Shown here one piece after another: positions 1 to 8,051 of a stretch of DNA of 64,000 nt. Source of the DNA: Clostridium sp. CAG:710 (GTDB lineage: Bacteria > Bacillota_I > Bacilli_A > RF39 > UBA660); contig HF996867.1 in NCBI GenBank assembly GCA_000432595.1, positions 3,478-67,477 of the forward strand. The letters run 5' to 3'. Numbering within the stretch: position 1 is the first letter of the stretch; every line of letters begins with the position of its first letter. A program made the position numbers and the translations under genes. Under the pieces are notes generated by a model. It ran no database searches and had not been told where the DNA came from. It saw only the letters and a program-made list of their open reading frames with translations.

Positions 1-252
1 GAAGATATAAATAATATTATAAAGAAATTAAATATAAAATTTGATAAATTTACAAAAGATGACTTTATAACAGGTATAAATATAGAGTTAGAACATGGAA
101 CAATTAACAAAGTAACTAATGTAACAGATAATGATCTAGAAAAAACCTCAAAAATAGCACTTGCACATTTAAATGAATTTCCTAATTATTATAATAAAGA
201 ATATGGACTACCAATGTTTGAAAAATACCTCCAATATAGATTAAATAATTAA
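1..252 (+). CDS. DUF5661 family protein, C-terminal part (5' end outside window)
   Basis: The reading frame is open from base 1 and ends with TAA at 250-252, giving the last 83 residues. It contains the segment FTKDDFITGINIELEHG followed by NVTDNDL, KIALAHLNEFPNYY and a Met-Glu near the end, which is the pattern I recall for the small DUF5661 family (often found in phage and Firmicute genomes). The function of that family is not known. No catalytic residues can be named. The short gap and a strong ribosome site before the next gene suggest it is the end of a separate or upstream-coupled unit. The start and full length cannot be judged. Confidence 0.7.
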   Translation, partial: EDINNIIKKLNIKFDKFTKDDFITGINIELEHGTINKVTNVTDNDLEKTSKIALAHLNEFPNYYNKEYGLPMFEKYLQYRLNN

Positions 253-294
253 TTGATAATGAAAACCTACATATAATAAAGTGGAGGTATAGCA

Positions 295-579
295 ATGAAT
301 GACATTACTGTATTACAGTTAAAAAGTTTAATTCCTGGTGTAAAAATAATAGATATTAGAGATAATTATCAATATAATTTAGGCAATATTCCAACCTCAA
401 AAAATGTACCAGTTAACTTTTTACTGACTAATCCAAACCTATATTTAAATATGCAGGATAGATATTATATTTATTGTGAATATGGTAGTACAAGTAGTAG
501 TGCTTGTGAAAAATTAAGAAGAAAAGGATATAATGTAGTTAATATCATTGGGGGATATAACGAATATAAGAGGTTGTAA
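295..579 (+). CDS. Rhodanese-like domain protein (single domain)
   Basis: 94-residue single-domain rhodanese. The start ATG is preceded by GTGGAGGTATAGCA, a good ribosome site. The sequence has the fold-typical IIDIRDNYQYNLGNIPTSKNVP segment near residues 18-40 (split here only for description) and the catalytic loop CEYGSTSS at about residues 61-68, with the expected active-site Cys, followed by GYNVVNIIGGYNEYK. Rhodaneses transfer sulfane sulfur from donors to nucleophiles, in the cytoplasm. The loop is 6-7 residues, typical of sulfur-transferring rather than Cdc25-like proteins. Physiological donor and acceptor are unknown. It ends in a hairpin shared with the convergent UPF0316 gene. Confidence 0.9.
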   Translation: MNDITVLQLKSLIPGVKIIDIRDNYQYNLGNIPTSKNVPVNFLLTNPNLYLNMQDRYYIYCEYGSTSSSACEKLRRKGYNVVNIIGGYNEYKRL

Positions 580-592
580 AACCTCTTATTTT
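568..592. terminator. Bidirectional terminator between convergent genes
   Basis: Perfect 8-bp stem AAGAGGTT (568-575) / AACCTCTT (580-587) with loop GTAA, flanked by A- and T-rich runs on both sides. It overlaps the 3' ends of the rhodanese gene (+) and the UPF0316 gene (-), so it probably serves both. Confidence 0.8.
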
Positions 593-1098
593 ATGTATCC
601 ATTTTGTACATATTTAGTTTCAGTTACAATAAAGAAGGAGTTTTTATCAACTGAGTAAGCAAGAGCCCTTAAGTGTTTAAGACTCTTGTTTTTAATTTCT
701 ACAAACAACATATATTTATCTTCTTCATTCATTCCATTAACATTAACAACTGATACTCCATATCCATTCTCTCTTATAACATTAACCAACTTATATTTAG
801 TAGTAATTATTTGTATACTTAAAATAGATTCAATAAAGTGTTTAGATAATATAGAACCAATATATGTTCCAGTAGAAAATCCAAGTGAATAAGATATCGC
901 AATCCATATACTACTTTCATTAGTACTTAATGCTTCTCTTACTACTAAAAACCAAACAAACACTTCAATAAATCCAATTATACTAGCATAAATTGCCTTT
1001 CCCTTAACTGTAATTATAGTTCTAAAAGTACCTAAAGATACATCTATTATTCTAACAAAAAAGATTTTAACGCATAATAAAAACAAAGCTAAATTCAT
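586..1098 (-). CDS. UPF0316 (DUF2179/DUF5698) membrane protein
   Basis: 170-residue protein when started at the ATG whose complement lies at 1096-1098; this start is preceded by GGTGATT at the right distance, while a longer in-frame start at 1191 has no ribosome site and would cover the divergent promoter region. The N-terminal half has about three hydrophobic helices with the family-typical segments RIIDVSLGTFRTIITVKG and VFVWFLVVREAL. The C-terminal half is a soluble DUF2179 domain (NGYGVSVVNVNG, IEIKNKSLKHL-like) that in related YitT-type proteins is a small ligand-binding ACT-like fold. Function is unknown. The gene is divergent from the VTT-domain protein at 1186. Confidence 0.8.
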   Translation of the reverse strand: MNLALFLLCVKIFFVRIIDVSLGTFRTIITVKGKAIYASIIGFIEVFVWFLVVREALSTNESSIWIAISYSLGFSTGTYIGSILSKHFIESILSIQIITTKYKLVNVIRENGYGVSVVNVNGMNEEDKYMLFVEIKNKSLKHLRALAYSVDKNSFFIVTETKYVQNGYIK

Positions 1099-1185
1099 AG
1101 AATCACCATTAATATTATTCCTAATTATTAAGTTATTATGTTTAAAATAATAGTAAAGTGTATTATAATAATTAATGGTGATAAT

Positions 1186-1761
1186 ATGCAAGAAATTATA
1201 AATTCATTTGTAAATAATATAGTAACCTATTTGCAGACATTTGGAATACCATTTGGCTGTTTTATAGTTATATTAGAATCAATTATTCCAGCACTTCCAT
1301 TAGGAGTATTTATTGCCTTTAATATGATGGCATTTGGCAATGTAGTAGGATTTTTAATATCTTGGTTATCAACGAGTTTAGGATGTACACTTTCTTACTT
1401 TTTCTTTAAAAACTTTGTTGGTAAGAAGATGGAAAAAGTAATAAAAAAATATCCAAAAGTAGAAAAGCCATTAAAAGCAGTAAAGAAAATAAGTTTTAGT
1501 AATTTAGTACTTATAATTGCACTTCCATTTTCACCAGCTTTTCTTATAAATATAGCGTGTGGTTTATCTAAAACAGATTTTAAAAAATTTATAACAGCAA
1601 TATTAATAGGTAAATTATCTATTATATATTTTTGGGGATTTGTATCAAAAAGTTTGTTAGAAAGCATCACTGATATAAAAACACTAGTAATAATTGGAAT
1701 ACTATTAATTGCTAGTTATACATTATCTAAAATAGTAAATAAAAAATTAAAATTTGAATAG
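1186..1761 (+). CDS. VTT-domain (DedA / TVP38-TMEM64 type) membrane protein
   Basis: 191 residues from the ATG at 1186, chosen because GGTGATAAT precedes it; a longer in-frame ATG at 1138 lacks a ribosome site. The protein is hydrophobic with about four to five membrane segments. The central ESIIPALPLGVFIAFN segment and the later LPFSPAFLINIACGLSKTDF segment fit the two re-entrant, Pro-containing loops of the VTT superfamily (DedA, TVP38), which includes undecaprenyl-phosphate and phospholipid scramblases/flippases. A cytoplasmic Lys-rich loop (KKMEKVIKKYPK) separates them. The exact substrate is inference; a lipid-carrier role is plausible. Divergently transcribed from the UPF0316 gene. Confidence 0.75.
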   Translation: MQEIINSFVNNIVTYLQTFGIPFGCFIVILESIIPALPLGVFIAFNMMAFGNVVGFLISWLSTSLGCTLSYFFFKNFVGKKMEKVIKKYPKVEKPLKAVKKISFSNLVLIIALPFSPAFLINIACGLSKTDFKKFITAILIGKLSIIYFWGFVSKSLLESITDIKTLVIIGILLIASYTLSKIVNKKLKFE

Positions 1762-1771
1762 CTTTACTTAA

Positions 1772-1800
1772 TTTACATCTAAAATTATAAATGATATAAT
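1772..1800 (+). promoter_or_regulatory. Sigma-A-type promoter for rmuC
   Basis: TTTACA (1772-1777), 17-bp spacer, TATAAT (1795-1800), about 20 bases upstream of the rmuC ribosome site. Confidence 0.7.
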
Positions 1801-1822
1801 ATAGTAAACTATGGAGGTAAAT

Positions 1823-2920
1823 ATGGAATACATAATAATTGGACTACTAGTACTATTAATCGTTTTAGTAATTGTATTAATTTCTAAAAATAATGTCAAA
1901 AGCAGTAATGAAGCTAACATGACAGAGCGTCTTGGTAGATTTGAGGTAAATATTAATAAAGAGATAAATGATTTTAAAAATGAACTAAATAGGGGATTAA
2001 ATGAAGATTTTGATAAGTTAAATAATAAAATAGAGGCTAGACTTAACTTAATAAATGATAAAGTAAATGAAAGACTAGATCAGAATTTTGAAAAAACAAA
2101 TAAAACATTTACTAATGTATTAGAAAGACTAAGCAAAATAGATGAGGCGCAAAAAAAGATAGATGGATTATCCAATGATATAGTATCTCTTCAAAGTATA
2201 CTTACTGATAAAAAAAGTAGAGGTATCTTTGGTGAAGTAAATTTAAAACATATATTAGTAAGTGTCTTTGGAGAAAAGAATGACAAAATATATTCTCTTC
2301 AATATACACTTCCAAATGGTACAATCGCAGATTCAGTTTTATTCGCACCAGCTCCATTAGGAACAATCGCAATAGACTCCAAATTTCCATTAGAAAGTTA
2401 TAGAATGATGGTTGATAAAAAACTTCCACAAGAAATAAGAGAACGTTATGAAAAACAGTTTAAATCAGATGTAAAAAAACATATAGATGCAATTAGTAGT
2501 AAATATATAATTGAAGGAGTAACATCTGATCAAGCAATAATGTTTTTACCCGCTGAGGCAATATTTGCTGAGATAAATGCATACCATCAAGATATAATTG
2601 AGTATGCCTATAGAAAGAAAGTATGGATTACTTCTCCAACAACATTAATTTCAACATTAACGGTTATTCAAATGATTATTAAAAATATAGAAAGAGATAA
2701 ATATACATCAGTAATTCATGAAGAATTAAATAAATTAGGAGTAGAATTCTCAAGATATAAAGAACGTTGGGATAAACTAGCTAAAAGCATTCAAACGGTT
2801 AATAAAGATGTAGAAAGTGTATATATAACAACAGAAAAAATATCTAAGAAATTTGACGTAATAAGTGGAGTAGAAATAGATAAAATTAATAATGAAGATT
2901 ATGATAAATTAAATGTATAA
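1823..2920 (+). CDS. rmuC: RmuC family DNA recombination protein
   Basis: 365 residues from the ATG at 1823. The upstream in-frame ATG at 1811 sits inside the ribosome site GGAGG and is rejected. An N-terminal membrane helix (about residues 3-22) is followed by a long coiled coil (about 30-125) and the RmuC nuclease-like core with FGEVNLKHIL, the conserved DSVLFAPAPLGTIAIDSKFPL-type stretch (shown in part) and AYRKKVWITSPTTLI. The acidic and Lys residues in ADSV...IDSKFP match the PD-(D/E)xK-like core of the family. RmuC limits recombination at inverted repeats in E. coli; the biochemical activity is poorly known. It stands alone between its own promoter and terminator. Confidence 0.93.
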   Translation: MEYIIIGLLVLLIVLVIVLISKNNVKSSNEANMTERLGRFEVNINKEINDFKNELNRGLNEDFDKLNNKIEARLNLINDKVNERLDQNFEKTNKTFTNVLERLSKIDEAQKKIDGLSNDIVSLQSILTDKKSRGIFGEVNLKHILVSVFGEKNDKIYSLQYTLPNGTIADSVLFAPAPLGTIAIDSKFPLESYRMMVDKKLPQEIRERYEKQFKSDVKKHIDAISSKYIIEGVTSDQAIMFLPAEAIFAEINAYHQDIIEYAYRKKVWITSPTTLISTLTVIQMIIKNIERDKYTSVIHEELNKLGVEFSRYKERWDKLAKSIQTVNKDVESVYITTEKISKKFDVISGVEIDKINNEDYDKLNV

Positions 2921-2923
2921 ACT

Positions 2924-2957
2924 AAGAGAATCAAAAGAATTGATTTTCTTTTTCTTT
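2924..2957 (+). terminator. Rho-independent terminator after rmuC
   Basis: Stem AAGAGAATCAA (2924-2934) pairs with TTGATTTTCTT (2940-2950) with one G-U pair, followed by a T-rich tail. Confidence 0.8.
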
Positions 2958-3025
2958 TGAATAAAAAATAGATATAAATACATAATATTATTGTAAGAAA
3001 AACATAAAATCTAATAGGTGAAATT

Positions 3026-3247
3026 ATGATAAGGACACTTCTTTTTTTACTGGGTTTTGGTCTAACAGTAATTGGATTCATGTATATAATCTTATATTTA
3101 AATTTACTTACTATGGGATATTCAGTAGTTGATTATATTATGTTTGTTTTAAAAAGAAGAGAGTGTATCTATGCCATAATTGGACTTATTATAATAACTA
3201 TTACTATTTTTTGTAAGGGAGAAAACGATAATGTTATATATATATGA
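3026..3247 (+). CDS. Small two-helix membrane protein, unknown
   Basis: 73-residue protein preceded by AATAGGTGAAATT. Two hydrophobic helices are visible, about residues 4-27 (LLFLLGFGLTVIGFMYIILY) and 46-64, separated by a short polar loop with RRECIY. Its last 17 bases overlap the start of the DUF3603-like gene in another frame, so the two are probably translationally coupled and may act together. I do not recognise a named family. Length and overlap argue for a real gene rather than chance. Confidence 0.6.
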   Translation: MIRTLLFLLGFGLTVIGFMYIILYLNLLTMGYSVVDYIMFVLKRRECIYAIIGLIIITITIFCKGENDNVIYI

Positions 3248-3878
3248 TATTTTACTAAATTGGTGTAGAGATAAATTATATGATTTCTTTGAATGGGAAA
3301 AAACCGACAAGCTAGAACACGTTAAAAAGATACCACTAATTAGGGTAGAACGAGGACTAATTAATAAATTGTCAACAGAAACAATAAAATTAGACGAATC
3401 ATTTCCTTCAAAGATTTATAACTTAACAGAAATATATAATTCAAAAAATGTAACAAAAGTACCATACGCAATTTTATTAACTGATGGTTTATCTGCACTA
3501 GCAATTAAACTTGACAAATCAGGAAACATAAAATTTAGAAGCAAACTATTAATAGATGAAGAAGAGGAAATATTATGCTTTTGTAATAGACTAGATAAAT
3601 ATAAATTAAAGTATACTGAAAGGCCAGGAAATACTATAGAAGACTTCACAACAAGAAATGAGAAAAAAATAAGAACCTTTTTACTTAATGATATAGAAAC
3701 AACATATAAAAAGAAAGATTATGAAAAACTAAAATATTTATATAATGAATATTGTGGTATTACAACAAATAATATGGAATTAATCTATAATAACTTAATA
3801 GAAAGTATCCATTATGAAATAAATAGTGGACACATAAAAATTTACAATTTGCTTCAACTAATAGGAAATAAGAACTAG
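3231..3878 (+). CDS. DUF3603-like protein
   Basis: 215-residue soluble protein. The N-terminus MLYIYDILLNWCRD and the following FEWEKTDKLEHVKKIPLIRV resemble the start of the Bacillus DUF3603 family (MLYVHDVWVNW... then HEWRK-D...QVPLL), from memory. The remainder is charged and helical, with NRLDKYKLKYTE in the middle. AAGGGAG precedes the ATG at 8 bases. The gene overlaps the membrane protein upstream, so the two form one transcription unit ended by a hairpin at 3873. The family has no assigned biochemical function. The assignment rests on N-terminal similarity and is moderate. Confidence 0.5.
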   Translation: MLYIYDILLNWCRDKLYDFFEWEKTDKLEHVKKIPLIRVERGLINKLSTETIKLDESFPSKIYNLTEIYNSKNVTKVPYAILLTDGLSALAIKLDKSGNIKFRSKLLIDEEEEILCFCNRLDKYKLKYTERPGNTIEDFTTRNEKKIRTFLLNDIETTYKKKDYEKLKYLYNEYCGITTNNMELIYNNLIESIHYEINSGHIKIYNLLQLIGNKN

Positions 3879-3901
3879 TTTGTATTGGCACTAGTTTTTA
3901 T
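3873..3901 (+). terminator. Terminator after DUF3603-like gene
   Basis: Stem AACTAGT (3873-3879) / ACTAGTT (3890-3896) followed by TTTTTA. The right arm overlaps the next promoter. Confidence 0.65.
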
Positions 3902-3913
3902 TTATGATATAAT
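3885..3913 (+). promoter_or_regulatory. Promoter for prepilin-like gene
   Basis: TTGGCA (3885-3890), 17-bp spacer, TATAAT (3908-3913). It overlaps the terminator hairpin of the gene before. Confidence 0.65.
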
Positions 3914-3937
3914 TAAGAAGAATAGAGGGTGTAGCAA

Positions 3938-5575
3938 ATGAAAGATAAAAAAGGATTTACATTAACTGAATTATTAGCAGTAATTGTTTTAATAGGTGTA
4001 ATACTAGCAATAGCAGTGCCATCATATCAAAGTTATGTTACTAGGACTAGAAAAGAAGTACTAAAGTCATATCAAGCAAATATAATTGATGCCGCAAATC
4101 AGTATGCAGCAGAATGCTTCCAAGAGAACAAATTAGGAGAATGCAAGAGAAATGAAAATATATGGGATGACATTAAAAAAAATTTAAAGAATAGTAATGA
4201 CATATTAAAAGAATATAATGTTACAGTTAAAATAGATAATGGACCTTCTAACGTAAGTGATCTTTATAGTATAACTTTAGAAATGACAAAAAAGGGTTCA
4301 ACTAAACCAATCACTATAAAGACGTCTAATACTAATACAAGTGGTTCTACGGGAACCCAAACTGATTCAAGTATTAATATAAATGGGAATGCTTTAAATA
4401 CCGAAAAGAATACTATTGAAGGAATATTTCCTACAAACACAACATTAAATATAACCGGTAGCGTACAAAAAGTAATGTTAAAAGACAAAGAAACCACTTG
4501 CACATCCGAAGATAGCTTATTTAATTATACAACAACATGTAATTTGAAGTTAGAAAATGGAGAAAACAAAATTAAAATCACATATAAAGATGGAAACGCA
4601 AAAGAAATAACCATAAATGCAGACACAATTAGTCCGAAAATAGAACCAAGCAATATTAATACATCACCAACCAATAAAGTAGAATTTACAGTTACAATAA
4701 CCGATGAAAATTTGAAGGAAGTAACAAAATTTCCTAAAGAATGTAAAATAGTAGAGGACAAAGAAAAGATTAAAAGATATACCTGTACTATAACCGAAAA
4801 TGGTAGATATAGTTTTAGTGCAACTGACAAAGTTGATAATATCGAAACAAAAGATATTACAATATCAAACATTACAAGTGAAAAGCCATCTGTAATCTTA
4901 AATATAGATAGTGAAGCAGTATCAAAATCAAAAATCATAGAAATAGAATACATATCAGGATCAAATGGCAATGAGATAGGATTTAATACTGATCAAAAAC
5001 TTAAGTGGAGCTTAATTAATACATCAAATAATCAAGAAGAAAGAACAGGTGAATTTACTAATCTAAGTAACAAAGGAAGTCAAAATGTTAAAATAGAGGG
5101 TCTTACTGGAACATACAGTTTCATTGTTAAAGGTTTAACAAACAAAGCCGGTAATAAAAATGATGATGAAAAACTTACAATTCATTTGGATAATACACCA
5201 CCTTCAGCAGCTGTGGTTTCAAAGCCAAGTAAAGATGAAGAAAAAACAAAATCTGTAGAGTGTGGAGGCCTTGATAATAATGGAAATAGAGAATGCAAAG
5301 TGGTATTTTATGGTGGATTTCTTGGCGCAGAAGTAAAAGCTAAACTGAATTTTACTGTAGAAGACATTGGAAGTAGTGAAGTAGGAAAAGTATATTATAG
5401 AACTACAACAACAGGAAACTTTACAGAAACAACAGTAAATGCAATAAATGATTTACATCACAAAGACTTTAACAAAGGACAGCTAAACCTATATATAGAA
5501 GTGGTTTTTGCAGATGCACTAGGAAACATTGACTACACTAAAAACATAACAAAAATTACATTTGTTAAGAATTAA
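3938..5575 (+). CDS. Prepilin-like protein with large Ig-like extracellular region
   Basis: 545 residues. The N-terminus has a textbook type IV prepilin / pseudopilin motif: MKDKKG then FTLTELLAVIVLIGV, with processing expected between Gly6 and Phe7 and Glu at +5, followed by the hydrophobic alpha-1 stalk (residues 7-30) and SYQSYVTRTRKEV. This is fused to about 500 residues rich in Thr/Lys/Asn, with repeated beta-rich segments such as PTNKVEFTVTITDENL, DNTPPSAAVVSKP and NFTVED-like strands, typical of bacterial Ig-like surface modules. Several Cys pairs (for example KECKIVEDK...YTCTI) could form disulfides. Ordinary pilins are about 150-200 residues, so this is a surface protein using a pilin anchor. 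No prepilin peptidase, ATPase or other pilus gene is visible in the window. Preceded by AGAGGGTGTAGCA. Confidence 0.85.
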   Translation: MKDKKGFTLTELLAVIVLIGVILAIAVPSYQSYVTRTRKEVLKSYQANIIDAANQYAAECFQENKLGECKRNENIWDDIKKNLKNSNDILKEYNVTVKIDNGPSNVSDLYSITLEMTKKGSTKPITIKTSNTNTSGSTGTQTDSSININGNALNTEKNTIEGIFPTNTTLNITGSVQKVMLKDKETTCTSEDSLFNYTTTCNLKLENGENKIKITYKDGNAKEITINADTISPKIEPSNINTSPTNKVEFTVTITDENLKEVTKFPKECKIVEDKEKIKRYTCTITENGRYSFSATDKVDNIETKDITISNITSEKPSVILNIDSEAVSKSKIIEIEYISGSNGNEIGFNTDQKLKWSLINTSNNQEERTGEFTNLSNKGSQNVKIEGLTGTYSFIVKGLTNKAGNKNDDEKLTIHLDNTPPSAAVVSKPSKDEEKTKSVECGGLDNNGNRECKVVFYGGFLGAEVKAKLNFTVEDIGSSEVGKVYYRTTTTGNFTETTVNAINDLHHKDFNKGQLNLYIEVVFADALGNIDYTKNITKITFVKN

Positions 5576-5590
5576 AAGGTGAGTGATAAA

Positions 5591-5902
5591 ATGAATAATA
5601 AAAAGAAGATATATATTGCACTTGCAGTATTAGCAATTATCATATTGGGGATAGGAATAATACTTAATTTTACATCTAATAATGAAAAGCAACCAGCTAA
5701 AAGTAATTCCACCGCTAAATATAGCTCAAATGATGCGATAGTAGAATTAAATAAACTATATAACTTAAAAGGCTATTCATTAAATCTTGTCACAGAAACA
5801 AAAGAAGAATATGTATTTCAAGTAGTAGTGCAAAATAAAACAACCATTTATAAATTTAATAAAAATACTGGTGAGGTTAAGACCTCAACAAAGTTTGAAT
5901 AG
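5591..5902 (+). CDS. Membrane-anchored PepSY-like small protein
   Basis: 103 residues from the ATG at 5591, preceded by AAAGGTGAGTGATAAA; an in-frame earlier start at 5579 would lie on the ribosome site. One N-terminal membrane helix (about residues 6-27) is followed by an outside domain with an alpha-beta pattern ending VVQNKTTIYKFNKNTGEVK, which resembles the strand-turn of PepSY domains (hydrophobic-Y-x-x-N-x-x-T-G-E-V). It starts 15 bases after the prepilin-like gene and shares its transcript, so it may be an accessory of that surface protein. PepSY assignment is tentative. Confidence 0.6.
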   Translation: MNNKKKIYIALAVLAIIILGIGIILNFTSNNEKQPAKSNSTAKYSSNDAIVELNKLYNLKGYSLNLVTETKEEYVFQVVVQNKTTIYKFNKNTGEVKTSTKFE

Positions 5903-5918
5903 TGTAAACTTTACTATT

Positions 5919-5950
5919 AAAGGCTGTAAATGTATTTACAGTCTTTTTCT
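5919..5950 (+). terminator. Terminator after prepilin-PepSY operon
   Basis: Stem AAAGGCTGTAAA (5919-5930) / TTTACAGTCTTT (5935-5946), one G-U pair, followed by T-rich sequence. Confidence 0.85.
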
Positions 5951-5981
5951 TTTAATATATACTATTAAATAGAGGAAGATT

Positions 5982-6725
5982 ATGAGAAAAAATAATAAAG
6001 TTATATATATATTAGATTTTTTAGTAGTAATTGCAATAGTAATAAGCATTATTTCTGCAAATTATATAAAAACACCAAGTAAAAGTGTTGTTGCTAAAAG
6101 TGAATCCCTTACAACATATTTAACCACAAATTACTTTGCAAAAGAAGAAGAGACTGATAATTCTAGCGAAGAAAAAGAGTCAGTTGAAGAAAAAGAAGAG
6201 AATATTAAAGAAGAACCAGTTGAAGAGGTTAAAACTAAGGAAAAAGTAGAAGAAAAAAAACAGATAAAAGAACCAGTAAAAACTGAAGAGTCAAAAAAGA
6301 AAGAAACAAAAAGTAATACAAAAGAAGAGGCAAAGCAAGAGAATAAACCATCTAATGAAGAAAAGGTTATAGAAAAGTTAACAGGCTCTCTTGCAGGATA
6401 TGGTCCAGACTGTTATGGATGCACTTCATTTAGAACCGCATCAGGCAAATATATTGGTGATGGAAATATATATTATGAAGATAAAGAATTTGGAAAAATA
6501 AGAATAGTTGCTGGTGATAAATCCTATCCATATGGAACAATCGTAAAATTATCTAATACTGGATATTATTCTAAGCCAATATATGCGGTAGTATTGGATA
6601 GAGGTGGAGGAGTAGGTAAAGGTAGAAAATTCTTATTTGATTTACTCTTTGAAACAGAAAAAGATGCTCTTAAAATGGGAAGTAGAAAAAACGTTACATT
6701 TGAAATATTAAGATTGGGATATTAA
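5982..6725 (+). CDS. 3D-domain (double-psi beta-barrel) cell-wall protein
   Basis: 247 residues preceded by AGAGGAAGATT. One N-terminal membrane helix (about residues 7-26), then a strongly Glu/Lys-rich spacer (about 50-130), then a C-terminal 3D domain (about 137-247). The domain shows YGPDCYGCTSFRTASGK, AGDKSYPYGTIVKL, the conserved VLDRGGG with the catalytic-type Asp, and FDLLFETEKDALKMG. 3D domains occur in MltA and YabE/YuiC/YocH-type proteins, which cut peptidoglycan glycan strands; two Cys (CYGC) flank the entry. The acidic-basic spacer probably crosses the wall. Likely a wall-remodelling lytic enzyme; activity not proven from sequence. Confidence 0.85.
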   Translation: MRKNNKVIYILDFLVVIAIVISIISANYIKTPSKSVVAKSESLTTYLTTNYFAKEEETDNSSEEKESVEEKEENIKEEPVEEVKTKEKVEEKKQIKEPVKTEESKKKETKSNTKEEAKQENKPSNEEKVIEKLTGSLAGYGPDCYGCTSFRTASGKYIGDGNIYYEDKEFGKIRIVAGDKSYPYGTIVKLSNTGYYSKPIYAVVLDRGGGVGKGRKFLFDLLFETEKDALKMGSRKNVTFEILRLGY

Positions 6726-6742
6726 ATTTCAATCTTTTTTTA
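6710..6742 (+). terminator. Terminator after 3D-domain gene
   Basis: Stem AAGATTG (6710-6716) / CAATCTT (6730-6736) followed by seven T; the loop contains the stop codon. Confidence 0.7.
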
Positions 6743-6780
6743 ATCTTTATTTTATGTTAATATTAAAATAGGAGAAGTGT

Positions 6781-8043
6781 ATGAAAGATAGAACTATATT
6801 TAAAACAATTTTAGCAATAGCATTTTGTATAATTCTTTTAATAGGATTATATATTTTAACAAACTCATTTAATAAGGAGTACACAAATGAAAACGAGAAA
6901 ATAAAGCAAGAAAACATCATAAAAGAGATAAATTCTTCTTACAACAAATATGTTAAAACTAATAAAGAAGCAAAGCTTTATACATTAGATAATAATAAAT
7001 ATGAAGAAATTGGCACAATATCAGCTGATGTAGAATTAGAATTAAATGAAAAGAAAGATGATAATGAATACTTTTCTATAAAAGGAATGGATTATTATAT
7101 AAACTATAAAAATGTACAAAAAATAAATAAAATTAGTGAGAGTAATAATACAAATTATAAAAAGTATATACCGTTTAATGAAAATATAATAACAAATTCA
7201 CCAACAAAATTTTATAAAGACGGAAAAGTAAAATATACAATAAACAAAAGTATAGAGGCAAAAATAATTATAAAAGATATTGATAAGTATTATATTGAAT
7301 ACAATAATGAATTATTATATGTAACAAAGGATAATGTAAAAGAAATAAAAAAATCAAAAAACTCAAGCGACATGCCAAGGACTAACATAAGAACACTTAC
7401 ATACCATACTATTTATAATACTAAAACCGAAACATGTACTAATACAGTTATATGTCATCCAATTGAACAATTTATGGAGCATATGAAGTATTTAAGTGAT
7501 AATAATTACTTAACTTTAACAATGAATGAACTAGAACTTTATTTGGATGGAAAGATACAAGTTCCTAAAAAGACTATAGTAATAACATTAGATGATGGAA
7601 AATATGCAACTAATGCGATAAAAATTGTAGAAAAATATAAAGTATATGCAACTTATTTTATAATTACTGGAAGATATGATGTACCACCTAAAAGTGAATA
7701 TATGAAATATGAGTCTCATACTGACAATCTACATAACAACTATAAATGCAGTGGAGGTAATCAAGGAGGAGAACTTCTTTGCGCTAGTGAAGAGAAAATT
7801 TTAAAGGATTTAAAAACTAGTCAAGAAAGACTGGGGGGGGGGTCATTTGCAATGGCATATCCATTCTTTGATTTTAATGAAAGAGCAATAAAATTATTAC
7901 GACAAGCAGGATTTAGACTAGCATTTATAGGTCAATATGATACAAATGGATATTCAACACCAAAAACAGATAGGATGAAATTAAGAAGAAAAACTATTTT
8001 CTCTAGTGACCCATTATCTACATTTGTAAGTTATTTAAAGTAG
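6781..8043 (+). CDS. Membrane-anchored polysaccharide deacetylase (NodB domain)
   Basis: 420 residues, preceded by AGGAGAAGTGT. An N-terminal membrane helix (about 9-28) is followed by an uncharacterised extracellular region (30-200, with SH3-like repeats such as AKLYTLDNNKYEEIGTIS) and a NodB homology domain (about 208-410). Catalytic motifs are visible: TLDDG with Asp271/Asp272, SHT-x-N (metal-binding His), and AYPFFDFN. Such enzymes remove N-acetyl groups from peptidoglycan or exopolysaccharide outside the cell and raise lysozyme resistance. The gene contains a run of ten G (7833-7842) encoding Gly-Gly-Gly just before motif AYPFF; the frame is open in this copy. A slip of one base would destroy the last part of the catalytic domain. 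It sits 8 bases upstream of the hydrogenase gene. Confidence 0.88.
   Translation: MKDRTIFKTILAIAFCIILLIGLYILTNSFNKEYTNENEKIKQENIIKEINSSYNKYVKTNKEAKLYTLDNNKYEEIGTISADVELELNEKKDDNEYFSIKGMDYYINYKNVQKINKISESNNTNYKKYIPFNENIITNSPTKFYKDGKVKYTINKSIEAKIIIKDIDKYYIEYNNELLYVTKDNVKEIKKSKNSSDMPRTNIRTLTYHTIYNTKTETCTNTVICHPIEQFMEHMKYLSDNNYLTLTMNELELYLDGKIQVPKKTIVITLDDGKYATNAIKIVEKYKVYATYFIITGRYDVPPKSEYMKYESHTDNLHNNYKCSGGNQGGELLCASEEKILKDLKTSQERLGGGSFAMAYPFFDFNERAIKLLRQAGFRLAFIGQYDTNGYSTPKTDRMKLRRKTIFSSDPLSTFVSYLK
7833..7842 (+). repeat. Ten-G homopolymer inside deacetylase gene
   Basis: A run of ten consecutive G in a gene and genome that are otherwise extremely AT-rich. It covers codons for Leu-Gly-Gly-Gly (residues about 351-354). 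Candidate slipped-strand (phase-variable) tract or a sequencing uncertainty. Confidence 0.8.
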
Positions 8044-8051
8044 GAGAAAAA

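Noticed and set aside
1138..1185. Longer N-terminus for the VTT-domain protein
   Set aside because: The extra 16 residues lack a ribosome site, would overlap the divergent promoter region, and GGTGATAAT supports the ATG at 1186. The same logic shortens UPF0316, rmuC, tex, asnS, pyrH, the S1 gene, MMPL and others.
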